Below the pieces are notes generated by a model. It was given only the letters and a program-made list of their open reading frames with translations. It searched no databases and was not told the DNA's origin. A stretch of 64,000 nt of DNA from Parapristionchus giblindavisi (taxonomy: Eukaryota > Nematoda > Chromadorea > Rhabditida > Diplogasteridae). The stretch covers positions 62,001 through 126,000 of the forward strand of contig CALSFV010000267.1 in assembly GCA_943737045.1 (NCBI GenBank), read 5' to 3'. The position numbers and the translations under genes are program-made. The stretch's first letter is position 1; each line of letters begins with the position of its first letter. Below, in pieces: positions 47,641 to 60,753 of this stretch.

Positions 47641-47891
47641 TTTTCAATACATGTGTCTTTCGGACGGATGAGGGATGAATTCATACAAAAATCGATTAAC
47701 ATAATTTTTATTTGTTTATTCAGTTCATAAAAAGAAATGCAACATAGACCATTTAAACATACACCCGTGCTGTCGCATCTGTCACGGGTGTATCAAATAA
47801 ATAAATATATACAAAGAGCAGTGTGATCGGGCCGGACAGTCTGTACACTGCATGTGAAAATTCAGAATGGCTAATTAAACTGGTATAATTT

Positions 47892-50800
47892 ACCGGAATA
47901 TCGCTCTTTTTGCAATAGTTTAATATTTTGACATTGTATTTATGTTTTAAAATTTAAAATTAATAACTTTACGATGGCAGAAGATTATATAACTGCAGTA
48001 ATCCATATCTCTATCGTATCTCAGTGATGGCATACTGATAATTGCTAATATTTTGGTTAGTTTTTCAATATGTATTATTGTTTTAGACCATGTCATTAAT
48101 TTTATTCATTCCATTTTGACTACACATAATATATTTTCGTATTCATTGAAACAAGAAATGGCGTCATCTTAGGGATACTGTTGTGCTAGTCTCCAAGCAA
48201 GTTGTATTCATTATGGTATCTTTAAGGTATGCTCTTTGCGCTACCAACTCTATCGTTGAAGTACGTTCACTTTAGTAGTTTAGACGTACTGCATTAACCA
48301 TCCTTTTTACTTCTGTTTCTTAAGATCTCACGACTTAGTTTTACCCTCATTTTAGCTTGTCGAAGATTCGATAGATAGCATAAAAAGCCTAAGCCCATAA
48401 GCTTCATTATAGCTGTTTGGATCAACCGACCCTTTATAGTCCTTTTTATATCGAAAATAATTCTTTTATATATTAAATCGAGTGAAATCCATAATTATCT
48501 TCAAGAAGCATGCCTATAACTTCTAAAAGATAAATGTAGACTCGCTGTCGTTATGATCGGAATAACGAGACTTGATAGATGGACAAATGAAAGAGTTAGA
48601 AGGAAGACTTTTGTTCGAGATTGGGAGAAGGAAGCGAAGAGAAGAAAATGCAATGAAATTGAGGAATATGGAAGAACAAAGATGGGCTAGGAAGTTGACT
48701 ACATGGATACCTTACAACCATATTAAAAGGAGACAGCCTGGACAACCTCCTCTACGTTGGTGAGATGAAGTGAGAAGAGTTATGGGATCGTTCTGGAGGT
48801 CTATACCAATGGATGATGCTAATCGCGTCATTACTCATCTTACCTAAGTTTGATATGATAAATGAATTTGAATTTGAGCATGATAAAGCAGTCAAAATGA
48901 AGATATGCTTGTTTAAAAAAGTGTATCGAGAACGAAGCATTGAAATGAAATGTTGGAACCACGGTTTACATGAGTTTATGTCTTTCATTGAAATATTGTG
49001 AACAATGGTGCATACAGTAAAAATAATATGACAAATTTATTTTGTAGATATTGTGTAACGTTTCATGCTTGCACGATATCGATTATATCACAATATCTAT
49101 TGTATCAATAGTTTGAACAATGTGTATCTCTCTCCTAAAATGCCTATAGTATTGATTCCAAGATAGGAAGAGGCTCTCTCTCAGAGTAAGATCAGTGATA
49201 GAGTGGCCAGATGATGAGAGCAGATCGATGGGCAGAGACGCAGAGAGTCATCGCGCGCGCTGAACTTGATTTAGCACAACTGTTGAGATGGGTGGCGGGC
49301 GGGGATCACTTCACTGAAAAAATACAAAATTTTAAAAATAATAATTTTGATTAAATAAAAACGCTAATTGACTCCAATAGCTCTCCTGGTACAGATTTCG
49401 TTTAAAAAAGTCGAAATATATGTTATTAAAGATAGTAATATTCATAGCAAAGATTAATGTACATTATTAACATAATTTTTATTTTCTTATTCAGTTCATA
49501 AGAAGAAATGCGGCAGAGACCATTTATATTTAATTTATTAGTTTGTACACTTCTTGAGAAAAATCAGAATGGTTAATTAAACATTGTTATTTACCGCTCT
49601 TTCTTTTGTAAAATTTATTTTTTTCGCTTTAGTAACGTATTTAAATTTAAAATAAAGAACAGTACGATTCGATTCGAAAACTACAGCAATCCATATCTCA
49701 ATCGGATCATTACATTTTGACTACACATACTAATATTCATTGTATCAAGAAATGACGTCATCTTTGGGATACTGTAGTTCTGTAAGTTGTGTTCTTTATG
49801 GTATCTCTAAGGTATGCACACACTCTAGCAAAAGAGCGAGAGATTAATCATTACATTTTAACATATATATATATATACTATGATTCACAGTATTTCACAC
49901 AAAAAACGTAAATTCTTGTTTTCTATAGTTCCTCATTTCAACCAATAATCTTCTCTTTTCTACCTAACTCTCTCATAAATTTACATTTTTTTTAAATGTT
50001 GTCACATATTTCAGATGTATGACTAATTTAATCAAATTAAAAATTTATTTCATGTTTCGTTCTCGATTTCTTTATCAAATACTTCTATAGGTCTGTCAAC
50101 ATTCCTTTTATGACTCTAAAACGCTACCACAAACGTCAGTTATAGTTCTATTGATTAGTTTTATTCGTTCAAGTAATGAAATATTAAAAATAGCAATAAG
50201 AGTTGAGCGCAATTGGGAGTGTTTATCTTTTGCAATTCCTCTTGGGGGAATCGAACCTTCTCGGCGACCAACCGGAATGTTTAATTGTCCGAGCTCTTAT
50301 CCACTAGGCCATGGGTCCCTGTTAGAATGAATATCAAATGATCTACATATACTCCAACACCTCAGTACTAATATACCGATGCATAGCTCCGCCCCTTTCA
50401 GATTAACCCTCTTTATATAGTGATTCCGTCTCCGCCTATTTAACTGCGCGGGCTTGGACACAGATCTCAAACAATAACACACCCAAAATATCTTTATTAC
50501 TTCGGAAAAGAGTAACCAGCAGTCGCCGCAGCAGCAGTCCGGACGTTGAAGGAAGCCAGGAGTAGGAAGGGCGTTGAAGGACAAGAGGAAGGAGGAGGAG
50601 TTGGAGGACACCTCAGCAGTGGAATCAGCGTCTAAGCAGTCCCCTACGTAGGATAGCAGTTTCACACATCATCATCATGCCAGTGAGATGTTCACCAGCG
50701 ACGATGGAGACGATCTTCTGACGATCTTCATCAGCCACGATGACGAATCGAAGAATCGACATGAAAAAGGATAAATTGCCACTGATTCATCGATTTTTAT

Positions 50801-52033
50801 CATAATCTAATTTGTGTTTAAAGACAACTGTAAACTGTTTACACCATCACAAAACTTTTGAGCATCGCACTAGATTACAAAAGATTGCACTTCTTCCGCC
50901 AACGATATCACTAACTAATTATCACATTTTTCTTTGAAACGAACATGTTTTAGTAATGATTTGGAAAAAGAAAATTAACGAAATGATGACTATCAACAAA
51001 TTAATGGTTGAGCGATTCTGTTATCGGAAGAAGGCCCGAAAAGATAGTAATTTGGTGCTCAAAAGCCGTGAAAAGAAAAAGTGGCGAGAGAGTGCGTAAA
51101 ACGAGGAGTGTTCTCTGTTTTTCTTTTCTTTTCATGACTTTTGAGGAGAACATAAGATTAGCCAAGGTAAACTCGCACCTCCTAGAGCAACAACTAATCG
51201 TAGATGATCTGACGTCGTCTACGACGATATCCATCAAGGTTGACAAAAGTGACTCCAGAAGACGGAAGGCGTTCGTCATCCTGTAGGAGCTCGTGAAGAG
51301 TTAGTCGAGCTTCATGAACGACGGATTCCGTGCTCTGAAATGGAGTTGATATTATCCAAAGTAATAGCTCAATGACAACTATCTCGAAGAACAGCAAAGC
51401 AATGAAAAGCGAGTTTCCAGAGCGGAGAGTTTCAAATTGAGAATGTGAATCTTAGACATGTTAGAGAGAACTACGAAAAAGGAATCGAGGGAAAAATATT
51501 CCAAACAAAATAAGAAGAACTTTTAATAACAGATCGATAATCACGAGAGATGTAGAGAAGAGAAAGAGAAAGAGAAAGAGACGATAAGGAAGAGACATAG
51601 CTGAAAATGGCAGGAAAATCAACGAGAATGAAGGGGCAAAACGAGCGAAGACTGCAAACGAACAGGATAAGATTGAGAACATGTTCTTCATGATAACCGT
51701 GAAAAATTGGAACACAATAGATTCAGAACTAGACAATGATAGTATTACTATATGCAAATTGCAGTAGGAGAGGTCAAATGAGCCATAGCAATAATGATGA
51801 TGACGAAAGAAGGTTAGAGGAAGAGAGGAGAGAGTGACGAAGTGAGAACATGGAAAGAGGGAGAACTAGAGAGTGAAGTAGAGATGGGGAGAAAAACAAA
51901 GGGAAAGGAAGAGGAAGAGTTTGGAGAGAGAGGTACGTAGATTAGAGGGAGAAGGACATCGTGATAGAGAAGGATAGCAAGAGTCTGAACTATATTAATT
52001 ACGAATCAAAATACGTGAAGTATAGCTAGAAGG
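47892..52033 (+). repeat. Segment A, copy 2 (between the B arms)
   Basis: Direct copy of 38279-42409, occupying almost the whole palindrome spacer. It carries the same RTE scrap (48572-48848), tRNA-like unit (50243-50320), promoter module (50377-50467) and exon (51194-51334). It ends abruptly at 52033 against sequence matching 47719, so a junction is defined to the base. Confidence 0.9.
48572..48848 (+). pseudogene. RTE-like LINE C-terminal fragment, copy 2
   Basis: Same as 38959-39235; one amino-acid difference (Leu to Gln at residue 5) shows how recent the duplication is. Confidence 0.75.
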
Positions 52034-52801
52034 ATAAACAAATAAAAATTATGTTAATCGATTTTTGTATGAATTCATCCCTCATCCGTCCGAAAGACAC
52101 ATGTATTGAAAATTGCAAACGGGAATCGAAACCGCGTGGCGCGATTACAAGCGCCGACTACTAACCACACGCTCTATGCGCTCAATCTCTCAATTCTAAT
52201 AGAGAATAGAGTGCCACTTCCTACTTCCCACGTTAGCCATGACAATAGTGCACCCTATATCTCCTGGCCCCCTTCTTTAAAATTGATCTTTCTGGTTTTC
52301 AGTTTGGTGAGAATATTGTGTGTATTACAACTTATGAAGGGAGTTAGAATAGGGCAACCTTACCGTACAATAAAATATTCTATGAATGATGTATAAAATC
52401 TACCGTATTCTACAGTATTCTCTGTTCTTCATTTTTTACTTGATTGATTTGATGAATGTTGAAAAGAGGAAAAGCTAAAAAAATAGTATAATACATTATT
52501 TCACTAGTGCACAATATCAATAACATTGCAATATCGATTATATCACAATATCGATTGTATCAATAGTATGAACACGGGGTTAACTTCACTGAAAAAATAC
52601 AAAATTTTAAAAATAATAATTTTGATTAAATAAAAAACGCTAATTGACTCCAATAGCTCTCCTGGTACAGATTTCGTTTAAAAAAGTCGAAATATATGTT
52701 ATTAAAGATAGTAATATTCATAACAAAGATTAATGTACGTTATTAACATAATTTTTATTTGCTTATTCAGTTCATAAAAAAAGAAATGCAACATAGACCA
52801 T

Positions 52802-53148
52802 TTAAAGGTGGTGTCCCACGAATATCTTCGTCAACAAACTGTGAAGACAGAAAGGTAGCAAAAGTGATTCTATATACAATGCGCTATTTATTTTATGCTG
52901 ATCTATCTTATTGATCGCTAGAAACATCAATGAACCATCATGCCGGTTCAGGGAAGGGCGCGCTCTTTGAAAATTGAAGAAATTTGGCAATAGGTTTCGA
53001 ACTTGCGTCAAACGGGTAACGAGTCTGAATGTTTGCCACTGCGCTATGGGATAGATGACTGACTGAGCTAAGTCTTCGCATATCACTTTGTATTCGCACA
53101 AGAGGAGTGTAGTGATTTATATGAACATTCGCGGGCCACCATCTTTAA
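52802..53148 (-). mobile_element. TTAA/tRNA-like MITE, mirrored copy
   Basis: Reverse complement of 46605-46951, carried along by the segment duplication rather than an independent insertion. Confidence 0.75.
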
Positions 53149-56100
53149 ACATACACCCGTGCTGTCACACGTGTCACGGGTGTATCAAATAAATAAATAT
53201 ATACAAAGAATGGTGTGATCGGGCCGGACAGTCTGTAATTAAACTGGTATAATTTACACGAATATCGCTCTTTTTGCAATAGTTTAATATTTTTGCATTG
53301 TAGTTATGTTTTAAAATTAAAAATTAATAACTTTACGATGGCAGAAGATTATATAACTGCAGTAATCCATATCTCTATCGTATCTCAGTGATGGCATACT
53401 GATAATTGCTAATATTTTGGTTAGTTTTTCAATATGTATTATTGTTTTAGACCATGTCATTAATTTTATTCATTCCATTTTGACTACACATAATATATTT
53501 TCGTATTCATTGAAACAAGAAATGGCGTCATCTTAGGGATACTGTTGTGCTAGTCTCCAAGCAAGTTGTATTCATTATGGTATCTTTAAGGTATGCTCTT
53601 TGCGCTACCAACTCTATCGTTGAAGTACGTTCACTTTTGTAGTTTAGACGTACTGCATTAACCGTCATTTTTTACTTCTGTTTCTGTTCTTCTATACTAA
53701 AACGCATTGAACAAATCACTACTATGGAACGTTACACATGATATTTTATACTAATTTTGGAAGTAAGCAAATATAGTAAAAGATATAACTAATTATTATC
53801 GATTTAATATCTCCTGATCTTTCCAGCAGTCAAATACTATATGATACGTTAAAGGATTTGCATATTACATAAACTCTCTCGAACCCATATGTGTACACAG
53901 ATATGTAGCTCCGCCCATTTCTGCTTAACCTTGTTTGTATATTGATTCTGACTCCGCCCATTTAACTTCGCGGGCTTGGACACCGCTTACAAAAATCACA
54001 CCCCAAAAAACTTTATTCAAATTGGAAGGCAGTGAAACAACCATTGCACATCCACATTCAGACGTCCGTCAAGTATATTCGCCATCTCCCGATGAAGATG
54101 ACAGCCTTGCTCGGACGACCTCATCGACAAGCTTTGAAACGTTATGCGGCCGCTATAATGAAAAAAAAATATTCGATAATTCCAAGGGAAGCATTCTAAG
54201 CAACTATACCGAGCAGAGGGCGAGTAGTATTCATCACTACAGAGGCGCAAAAGCCGACGTCGCATCGATATCGTCTCCAGAACCCGTTGGAGTATTTCAT
54301 CAACGACGTTGAAGATGAGAATCGTCGATGATGACGACGAAACAATCAGTCTACCTGTAGGAGAGAATATAATATATTCTTAGATTTTACAGTTTACTAC
54401 GTTCTCATATTTCCGCACACTCTTTGGGTCGACAGCAACGAGAACAGAAGTGAAAACTTTGAACTTTGAACCTTGAACTTTGAACTGCGTTTCCGTTTCG
54501 TGAAGGCTTTCAGACCGTATTCATGAACATTTTCAAACCGTTAAGTCTACGAACGTGACATCGCTAGAGCAGACAGAGGTTTTTCGGAAAAGGTATTCGC
54601 ATTATCCCTTGTGACGTCACGTTTGTCGACAAACCGTTTGTCCAGATTCATGGATACCTATGCAGCCACAGCTCATAATCGAGCAGATGACGTCAAAAAA
54701 GGTTCAAAAGAAAATGAATCAAAAATGAGTTCAAAAGTTTCAAAAAGAAAGTGGACAGTTTTTGACACTTTTCTCATCTTTTTGCATTTTGAATACGATA
54801 TGGGAGGACCTTTCAAAGTAGAGCATCCATTAGAGAATGAGGTCACGTTGGCCAACCAGAATCGAGGAGTCGTTGAAACGAGACGGACAAGAGGTTGATA
54901 TCCAAGCGATCACGAAGGGTTGCAGGATCTGAAAAGACTTGAGATTTACAGAGAAAAGGACAGAGTACCAACTCGCAAACAATGTAACCCTAATTGCTCA
55001 TTTGACAGAGTATACAGTGTATGTAATCATGGTAAGTGAACGAAAGGATGCAGTAAGAAATCTGCGAACGGTTGTGGTAAATTGAACTAATACACGATAC
55101 TCATTCAAACATCGAAATACTACACTAGTCTATCAACGACACCACACCCAGCCGTACATTAGGTAAACCCGGAGAGCAGTATAAATTGCTCGCCACCGGG
55201 AGTACCCCATGAACGGTCATATTGGGCTACGGTACTGAGAGACAGAGGACAATAAGTGCGATATGTACATTGTGTGCGAGTGAAGAATGAAATGTAGCAC
55301 TCCACCATTGCACGTCCACCTTCAGACGTCAGTTAAGTATATTCGATTTCTCCCGAAGATGACATCCTTGCACGGACGACCTCATAGACCAAGCTGATGA
55401 AACGACGATTCGGCCACTATAATGAAAAAATATACTTCCAAGGGCAGCATTCTAAGCAACAATACCGCGTCGTCGTACTGGAGTAGTAGTAGTATTAACC
55501 CAAGTGACGCACAAGACGACGTCGCCTCCAGAATCCGTTGGCGTAGCTCATCAACGACGATGATGACGATAAGTCGACCTGTAGAAGGAAAGATTATCAT
55601 AAATTCATAGCTGTTACAATTGACTAATATATTATCTTTCCGCATACTTTTTGGTCGAGAGCAACGAGAACTGCAGTGAACTTTGAACCTTGAACTCTGA
55701 ACTACGTTTTCGTTTCGTTAAGGCTTTGACGCCGTATTCATGAACATTTTCAAACCGTTTAGTCGACGAACGCGACATCGCTATAACAGGCGGAGGTTTT
55801 TCGGCAAAGGCATTACCCCTTGTGACGTCATTTTTGTTGGCAAAGCGTTGTCCAGATTCAAGGATAAATATGCAGCAAAAGCTCATAATCGATCAGGTGT
55901 CTTCAAAAAAGTTCAACTAAAAATTAATTTAAAAAGTTCATAAGTTTCAAAAAGAAAGTGCACAGCTTTTCACTTTACTCATCTCTTTGCATTTTAGAAT
56001 GCGATATGGGCTGAGAAACACATACCTTTCGAAGTAGAACATCAATTTGTGATTGACGTCTCCTTTCATGGCCATTCTGAACCGAGCAGTCGTTGAAACG

Positions 56101-56932
56101 AGACGGACAAGCGGTTGAAAGGAAGCCGATCACGAGAGACTGTAGGATCTGAAAAAGAAGAACGATGAACGACTGAGTAAAAATCAAAGATCAAAGAGCA
56201 ACTTAGAAAAGAGACATACTGGAAGATAAGGAAATGAAATAAAGACTGAAAGACTGCTAATTGCTCATTAGTGAGAGTATACAGTGGGATACGGACTAGA
56301 TGAGGAGAATTCTTGTAAGGGAAAGAGGGGCTACTGTAATGAAGAGTATACAGTAGAATAAAGGAGAGCTGATACACGTGTAAAGATACGAAATACTACA
56401 CTAATCTATCCTCGACACCACACCCAGCCGCACATTGGGTAAACCCGGAGAGGAGTATAAATTGCTCGCCACCGGGAGTACCCCATGAACGGTCATATTA
56501 GGCTACGGTACTGAGAGACAGAGGACAATAAGTGCGATATATAACTGCGATATGAGAACATGGGGGAAGCAGTGAGCGGTCTACTCTACTCCTATTATCG
56601 AATAACTGAGTGTGCGTGCGCTAACAATGAAAGCGCAATAGGTGATTATTCTAATGCTCTGTCAAACCTATCAATGATTTCATACACAGACGTAAACTAC
56701 CGAACGACAGAGCGCTGCAACTAACAATAAGGTAAGTCAGCGCGAAAAGATATTGCATGAGACAAAACCCAATAACCGAAAGATAACCGATATGGTGGGG
56801 TGGGATGGGATGGATACCTCACTAAACAAACAGACGAATCCGTGGGTAGATGAACGACGACTGCAAATGTAGAGTACTTCGGAAGTTGAGACGTCGAGTC
56901 GGTCATCGAAGTTGTAGTTGAGTAGAGGAGAG

Positions 56933-57127
56933 ATGAATACGGGACGATGGAATGAGACGATAAATGAATATGTGAGCGAGGATGTTGTTTTATTGGATTG
57001 CCAAAGAGCACGCACACCCGCTCACGCGCTCGATCAAGAAGTTCTGGAAGGATTGAAAGGAATGGTCTACCCTGTTCCTTTAGTCATCGGACATTCTTTT
57101 CCTGGTTATTACGTGATCGTTCTTTGA
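56933..57127 (+). CDS. 64-residue ORF of unknown function, right copy
   Basis: Identical to 42619-42813. On this strand it is followed by the exon at 58024-58176 and an AATAAA at 58860, so a + strand transcription unit of about 2.3 kb is conceivable. Confidence 0.4.
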   Translation: MNTGRWNETINEYVSEDVVLLDCQRARTPAHALDQEVLEGLKGMVYPVPLVIGHSFPGYYVIVL

Positions 57128-58023
57128 TCATAGAAGAGAGTGTGCAAATGTGAGAGAGTACAGACAGGGTGAGAGAGTAGGGGTCAACGAGAGAGTGCAG
57201 AAAAAGAAAACTATGCTCTACCATCAATAGTCAGCATTGTTGACCCATAGGTGATTCCCTAACCTATCGATCTATTTCCCTCTGTTTTCATCTATATCTC
57301 CTATGTCCCTCTTCCTCTCTATTTTACTCATTCCACCCTTCTAGCTATACTTCACGTATTTTGATTCGTAATTAATATAGTTCAGACTCTTGCTATCCTT
57401 CTCTATCACGATGTCCTTCTCCCTCTAATCTACGTACCTCTCTCTCCAAACTCTTCCTCTTCCTTTCCCTTTGTTTTTCTCCCCATCTCTACTTCACTCT
57501 CTAGTTCTCCCTCTTTCCATGTTCTCACTTCGTCACTCTCTCCTCTCTTCCTCTAACCTTCTTTCGTCATCATCATTATTGCTATGGCTCATTTGACCTC
57601 TCCTACTGCAATTTGCATATAGTAATACTATCATTGTCTAGTTCTGAATCTATTGTGTTCCAATTTTTCACGGTTATCATGAAGAACATGTTCTCAATCT
57701 TATCCTGTTCGTTTGCAGTCTTCGCTCGTTTTGCCCCTTCATTCTCGTTGATTTTCCTGCCATTTTCAGCTATGTCTCTTCCTTATCGTCTCTTTCTCTT
57801 CTCTACATCTCTCGTGATTATCGATCTGTTATTAAAAGTTCTTCTTATTTTGTTTGGAATATTTTTCCCTCGATTCCTTTTTCGTAGTTCTCTCTAACAT
57901 GTCTAAGATTCACATTCTCAATTTGAAACTCTCCGCTCTGGAAACTCGCTTTTCATTGCTTTGCTGTTCTTCGAGATAGTTGTCATTGAGCTATTACTTT
58001 GGATAATATCAACTCCATTTCAG

Positions 58024-58176
58024 AGCACGGAATCCGTCGTTCATGAAGCTCGACTAACTCTTCACGAGCTCCTACAGGATGACGAACGCCTTCCGTCTTC
58101 TGGAGTCACTTTTGTCAACCTTGATGGATATCGTCGTAGACGACGTCAGATCATCTACGATTGGTTGTTGCTCTAG
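58024..58176 (+). CDS. Exon of an unrecognised gene, copy 3
   Basis: Same exon as 41582-41722, but 51 codons because the TAG after IIYD is TGG here. The frame otherwise matches. This is the only copy where the reading frame extends. Confidence 0.4.
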   Translation, partial: STESVVHEARLTLHELLQDDERLPSSGVTFVNLDGYRRRRRQIIYDWLLL

Positions 58177-59676
58177 GAGGTGCGAGTTTACCTTGGCTAA
58201 TCTTATGTTCTCCTCAAAAGTCATGAAAAGAAAAGAAAAACAGAGAACACTCCTCGTTTTACGCACTCTCTCGCCACTTTTTCTTTTCACGGCTTTTGAG
58301 CACCAAATTACTATCTTTTCGGGCCTTATAACCGATAACAGAATCGCTCAACCATTAATTTGTTGATAGTCATCATTTCGTTAATTTTCTTTTTCCAAAT
58401 CATTACTAAAACATGTTCGTTTCAAAGAAAAATGTGATAATTAGTTAGTGATATCGTTGGCGGAAGAAGTGCAATCTTTTGTAATCTAGTGCGATGCTCA
58501 AAAGTTTTGTGATGGTGTAAACAGTTTACAGTTGTCTTTAAACACAAATTAGATTATGATAAAAATCGATGAATCAGTGGCAATTTATCCTTTTTCATGT
58601 CGATTCTTCGATTCGTCATCGTGGCTGATGAAGATCGTCAGAAGATCGTCTCCATCGTCGCTGGTGAACATCTCACTGGCATGATGATGATGTGTGAAAC
58701 TGCTATCCTACGTAGGGGACTGCTTAGACGCTGATTCCACTGCTGAGGTGTCCTCCAACTCCTCCTCCTTCCTCTTGTCCTTCAACGCCCTTCCTACTCC
58801 TGGCTTCCTTCAACTGCCGGACTGCTGCTACGGCGACTGCTGGTTACTGTTTTCCGAAGTAATAAAGATATTTTGGTTGTGTTATTGTTTGAGATCTGTG
58901 TCCAAGCCCGCGCGGTTAAATAGGCGGAGTCGGAATCACTATATAAAGAGGGTTAATCTGAAAGGGGCGGAGCCATGCATCGGTATATATGTACTGGAGT
59001 GTTGGAGTATATGTAGATCGTTTGATATTCCTTCTAGCAAGGACCCATGGCCTAGTAGATAAGAGCTCGGACATTCAAATCAGCCGGTTGGTCGGCAAGA
59101 AAGTTCGATTCCCCGAAGAGGAATTGCAAAAGATAAACACTCCCAATTCCGCTCAACTCTTTTTGCTATTTTTGATTGACGTATTTCTGCTCTCCCTACG
59201 CTATGTATAGTGTGCGACTGAGGTCACGTAGAATGATCATGAACTAACTTATATTTAAAATATTGACAAATGCATCGTACTTTGTGTTCAATGTGCTTTC
59301 AATGACTTTTAATATTTCATTACTTGAACGAATAAAACTAATCAATAAATAAAACTATAACTATAACAATAAAATAAAACTATAACTGACGTTATACTAT
59401 AATAAAACTACAGTGCGGTACATAATGATATGGCACCCCTAAAATTTTGGGATTCTGGCCGAATTTTGAATGGAAATCAAAAGAGGTATATTCCATTTGT
59501 ATCCGCTCCTTGGATAACTAAGGTAGCCCACGCATGAGGAAATTCAATTTCTCGGTTAACGAGAAAATAATGATTTTCCGAAATTTTGACGGGACATAAT
59601 GATATGACACCCTGATTTTTTCATGAGTTAATATTTTTTTCAAACGTCTGCATAACAGCAATGGATCAACAACAGG

Positions 59677-60256
59677 TTAGTAACCAATGTTATGGCCCTT
59701 GCTCGAGAATGGGCCGAAGATCCGAATGGGCATGCTTCCACAGAGGGCAGAAATCACTTGAGACTCGATGCAGTCCCACTCATTTTTGATGACACTTGAG
59801 GCTCGATGCAGTTTGATGGCATCCTTCAACTCGACAACGGATGCATACTGTTTGTTGTTCTTGTACACACAACTAACCAGGATGCCCCACATGTTCTACA
59901 TGGGGTTTGCATCGTGGTTGCCCGTAGGGCATGGAAGAACAGGGATGTTCTTGACTTCGAACAATGGTTTTGAGGGGAGTTGGTGGCGAAGGAGGCGTCG
60001 TCTTTCTGGGAGATCAGATGGCCGGCACGGCTCTTTCTCATGAACAGAACGAGGGTAGTCGGGTGCATCACCCGATACTCTCCATGGTCCATCTTGCTGG
60101 AGCGGAAGGAGATGGGCGGCTTGATGAATTTTAAGAACGCACCCAAAAATGACCGAAGTTCATCCTGCTGAGATATCGCGGTTCCTTGAGGAAACCAAGT
60201 CAGAAGCAGTTATAGCCGTCCGGACTATCGGGGTTGAACTTCTTCTCATCGGTGAA
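59677..60256 (-). pseudogene. Tc1-like transposase remnant, left arm
   Basis: Minus-strand pieces in order: FTDEKKFNPDSPDG (first catalytic region), then after frameshifts and stops KNIPVLPCPTG, NPMENMWGILV (the region with the third catalytic acidic residue), ELKDAI and IKNEWDCIESQVISALCGSM ending GHNIGY. A 27-bp insertion interrupts the ELKDAI/EWD region. Inactive. Confidence 0.8.
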
Positions 60257-60429
60257 TGCGATCAGAAACTGATATTTTGAATTTGTTGAAAAAAATATTA
60301 TGTACCGTACTAGGGCGTGTTCTTGAAATTCAACAAGCCGCCCATCTCCTTCCGCTTCAGCAGGATGGACCATGGAGAGTATCGGGTGATGCACCCGACT
60401 ACCCTCGTTCTGTTCATGAGGAAGAGCCG

Positions 60430-60753
60430 TACCAGCCATCTGATCTCCCAGAAAGACGGCGCCTCCTTCACCACCAACTCCCCTGAAAACCATTGTTCGA
60501 AGTCAAGAACATCCAAGTTCTTCCATGCCCTACGGGCAACCACGATGCAAACCCCATGTAGAACATGTGGGGCATCCTGGTTAGTTGTTTGTACAAGAAC
60601 AACAAACAGTATGCATCCGTTGCCGAGTTGAAGGATGCCATCAAAAATGAGTGGGACTGCATCGAGTCTCAAGTGATTTCTGCCCTCTGTGGAAGCATGC
60701 CCATTCGGATCTTCGGCCCATTCTCGAGCAAGGGCCATAACATTGGTTACTAA
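60430..60753 (+). pseudogene. Tc1-like transposase remnant, right arm
   Basis: Plus-strand copy of the C-terminal third: NP-ENMWGILVSCLYKNNKQY, ASVAELKDAIKNEWD and the ending SMPIRIFG...GHNIGY. It lacks the 27-bp insertion of the left arm and the FTDEKKF segment. Confidence 0.8.

Larger units (their letters stand above)
42410..47719 (+). repeat. Segment B, copy 1 (left palindrome arm)
   Basis: Inverted copy at 52034-57336; coordinate sums 99746 (outer) and 99753 (inner), differing by a 7-bp CAAAGTT repeat-unit change near 44070. Sequence is otherwise identical wherever I compared it. Confidence 0.9.
52034..57336 (-). repeat. Segment B, copy 2 (right palindrome arm)
   Basis: Reverse complement of 42410-47719, including both tandem units, the MITE and the tRNA-like sequence. 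Confidence 0.9.
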
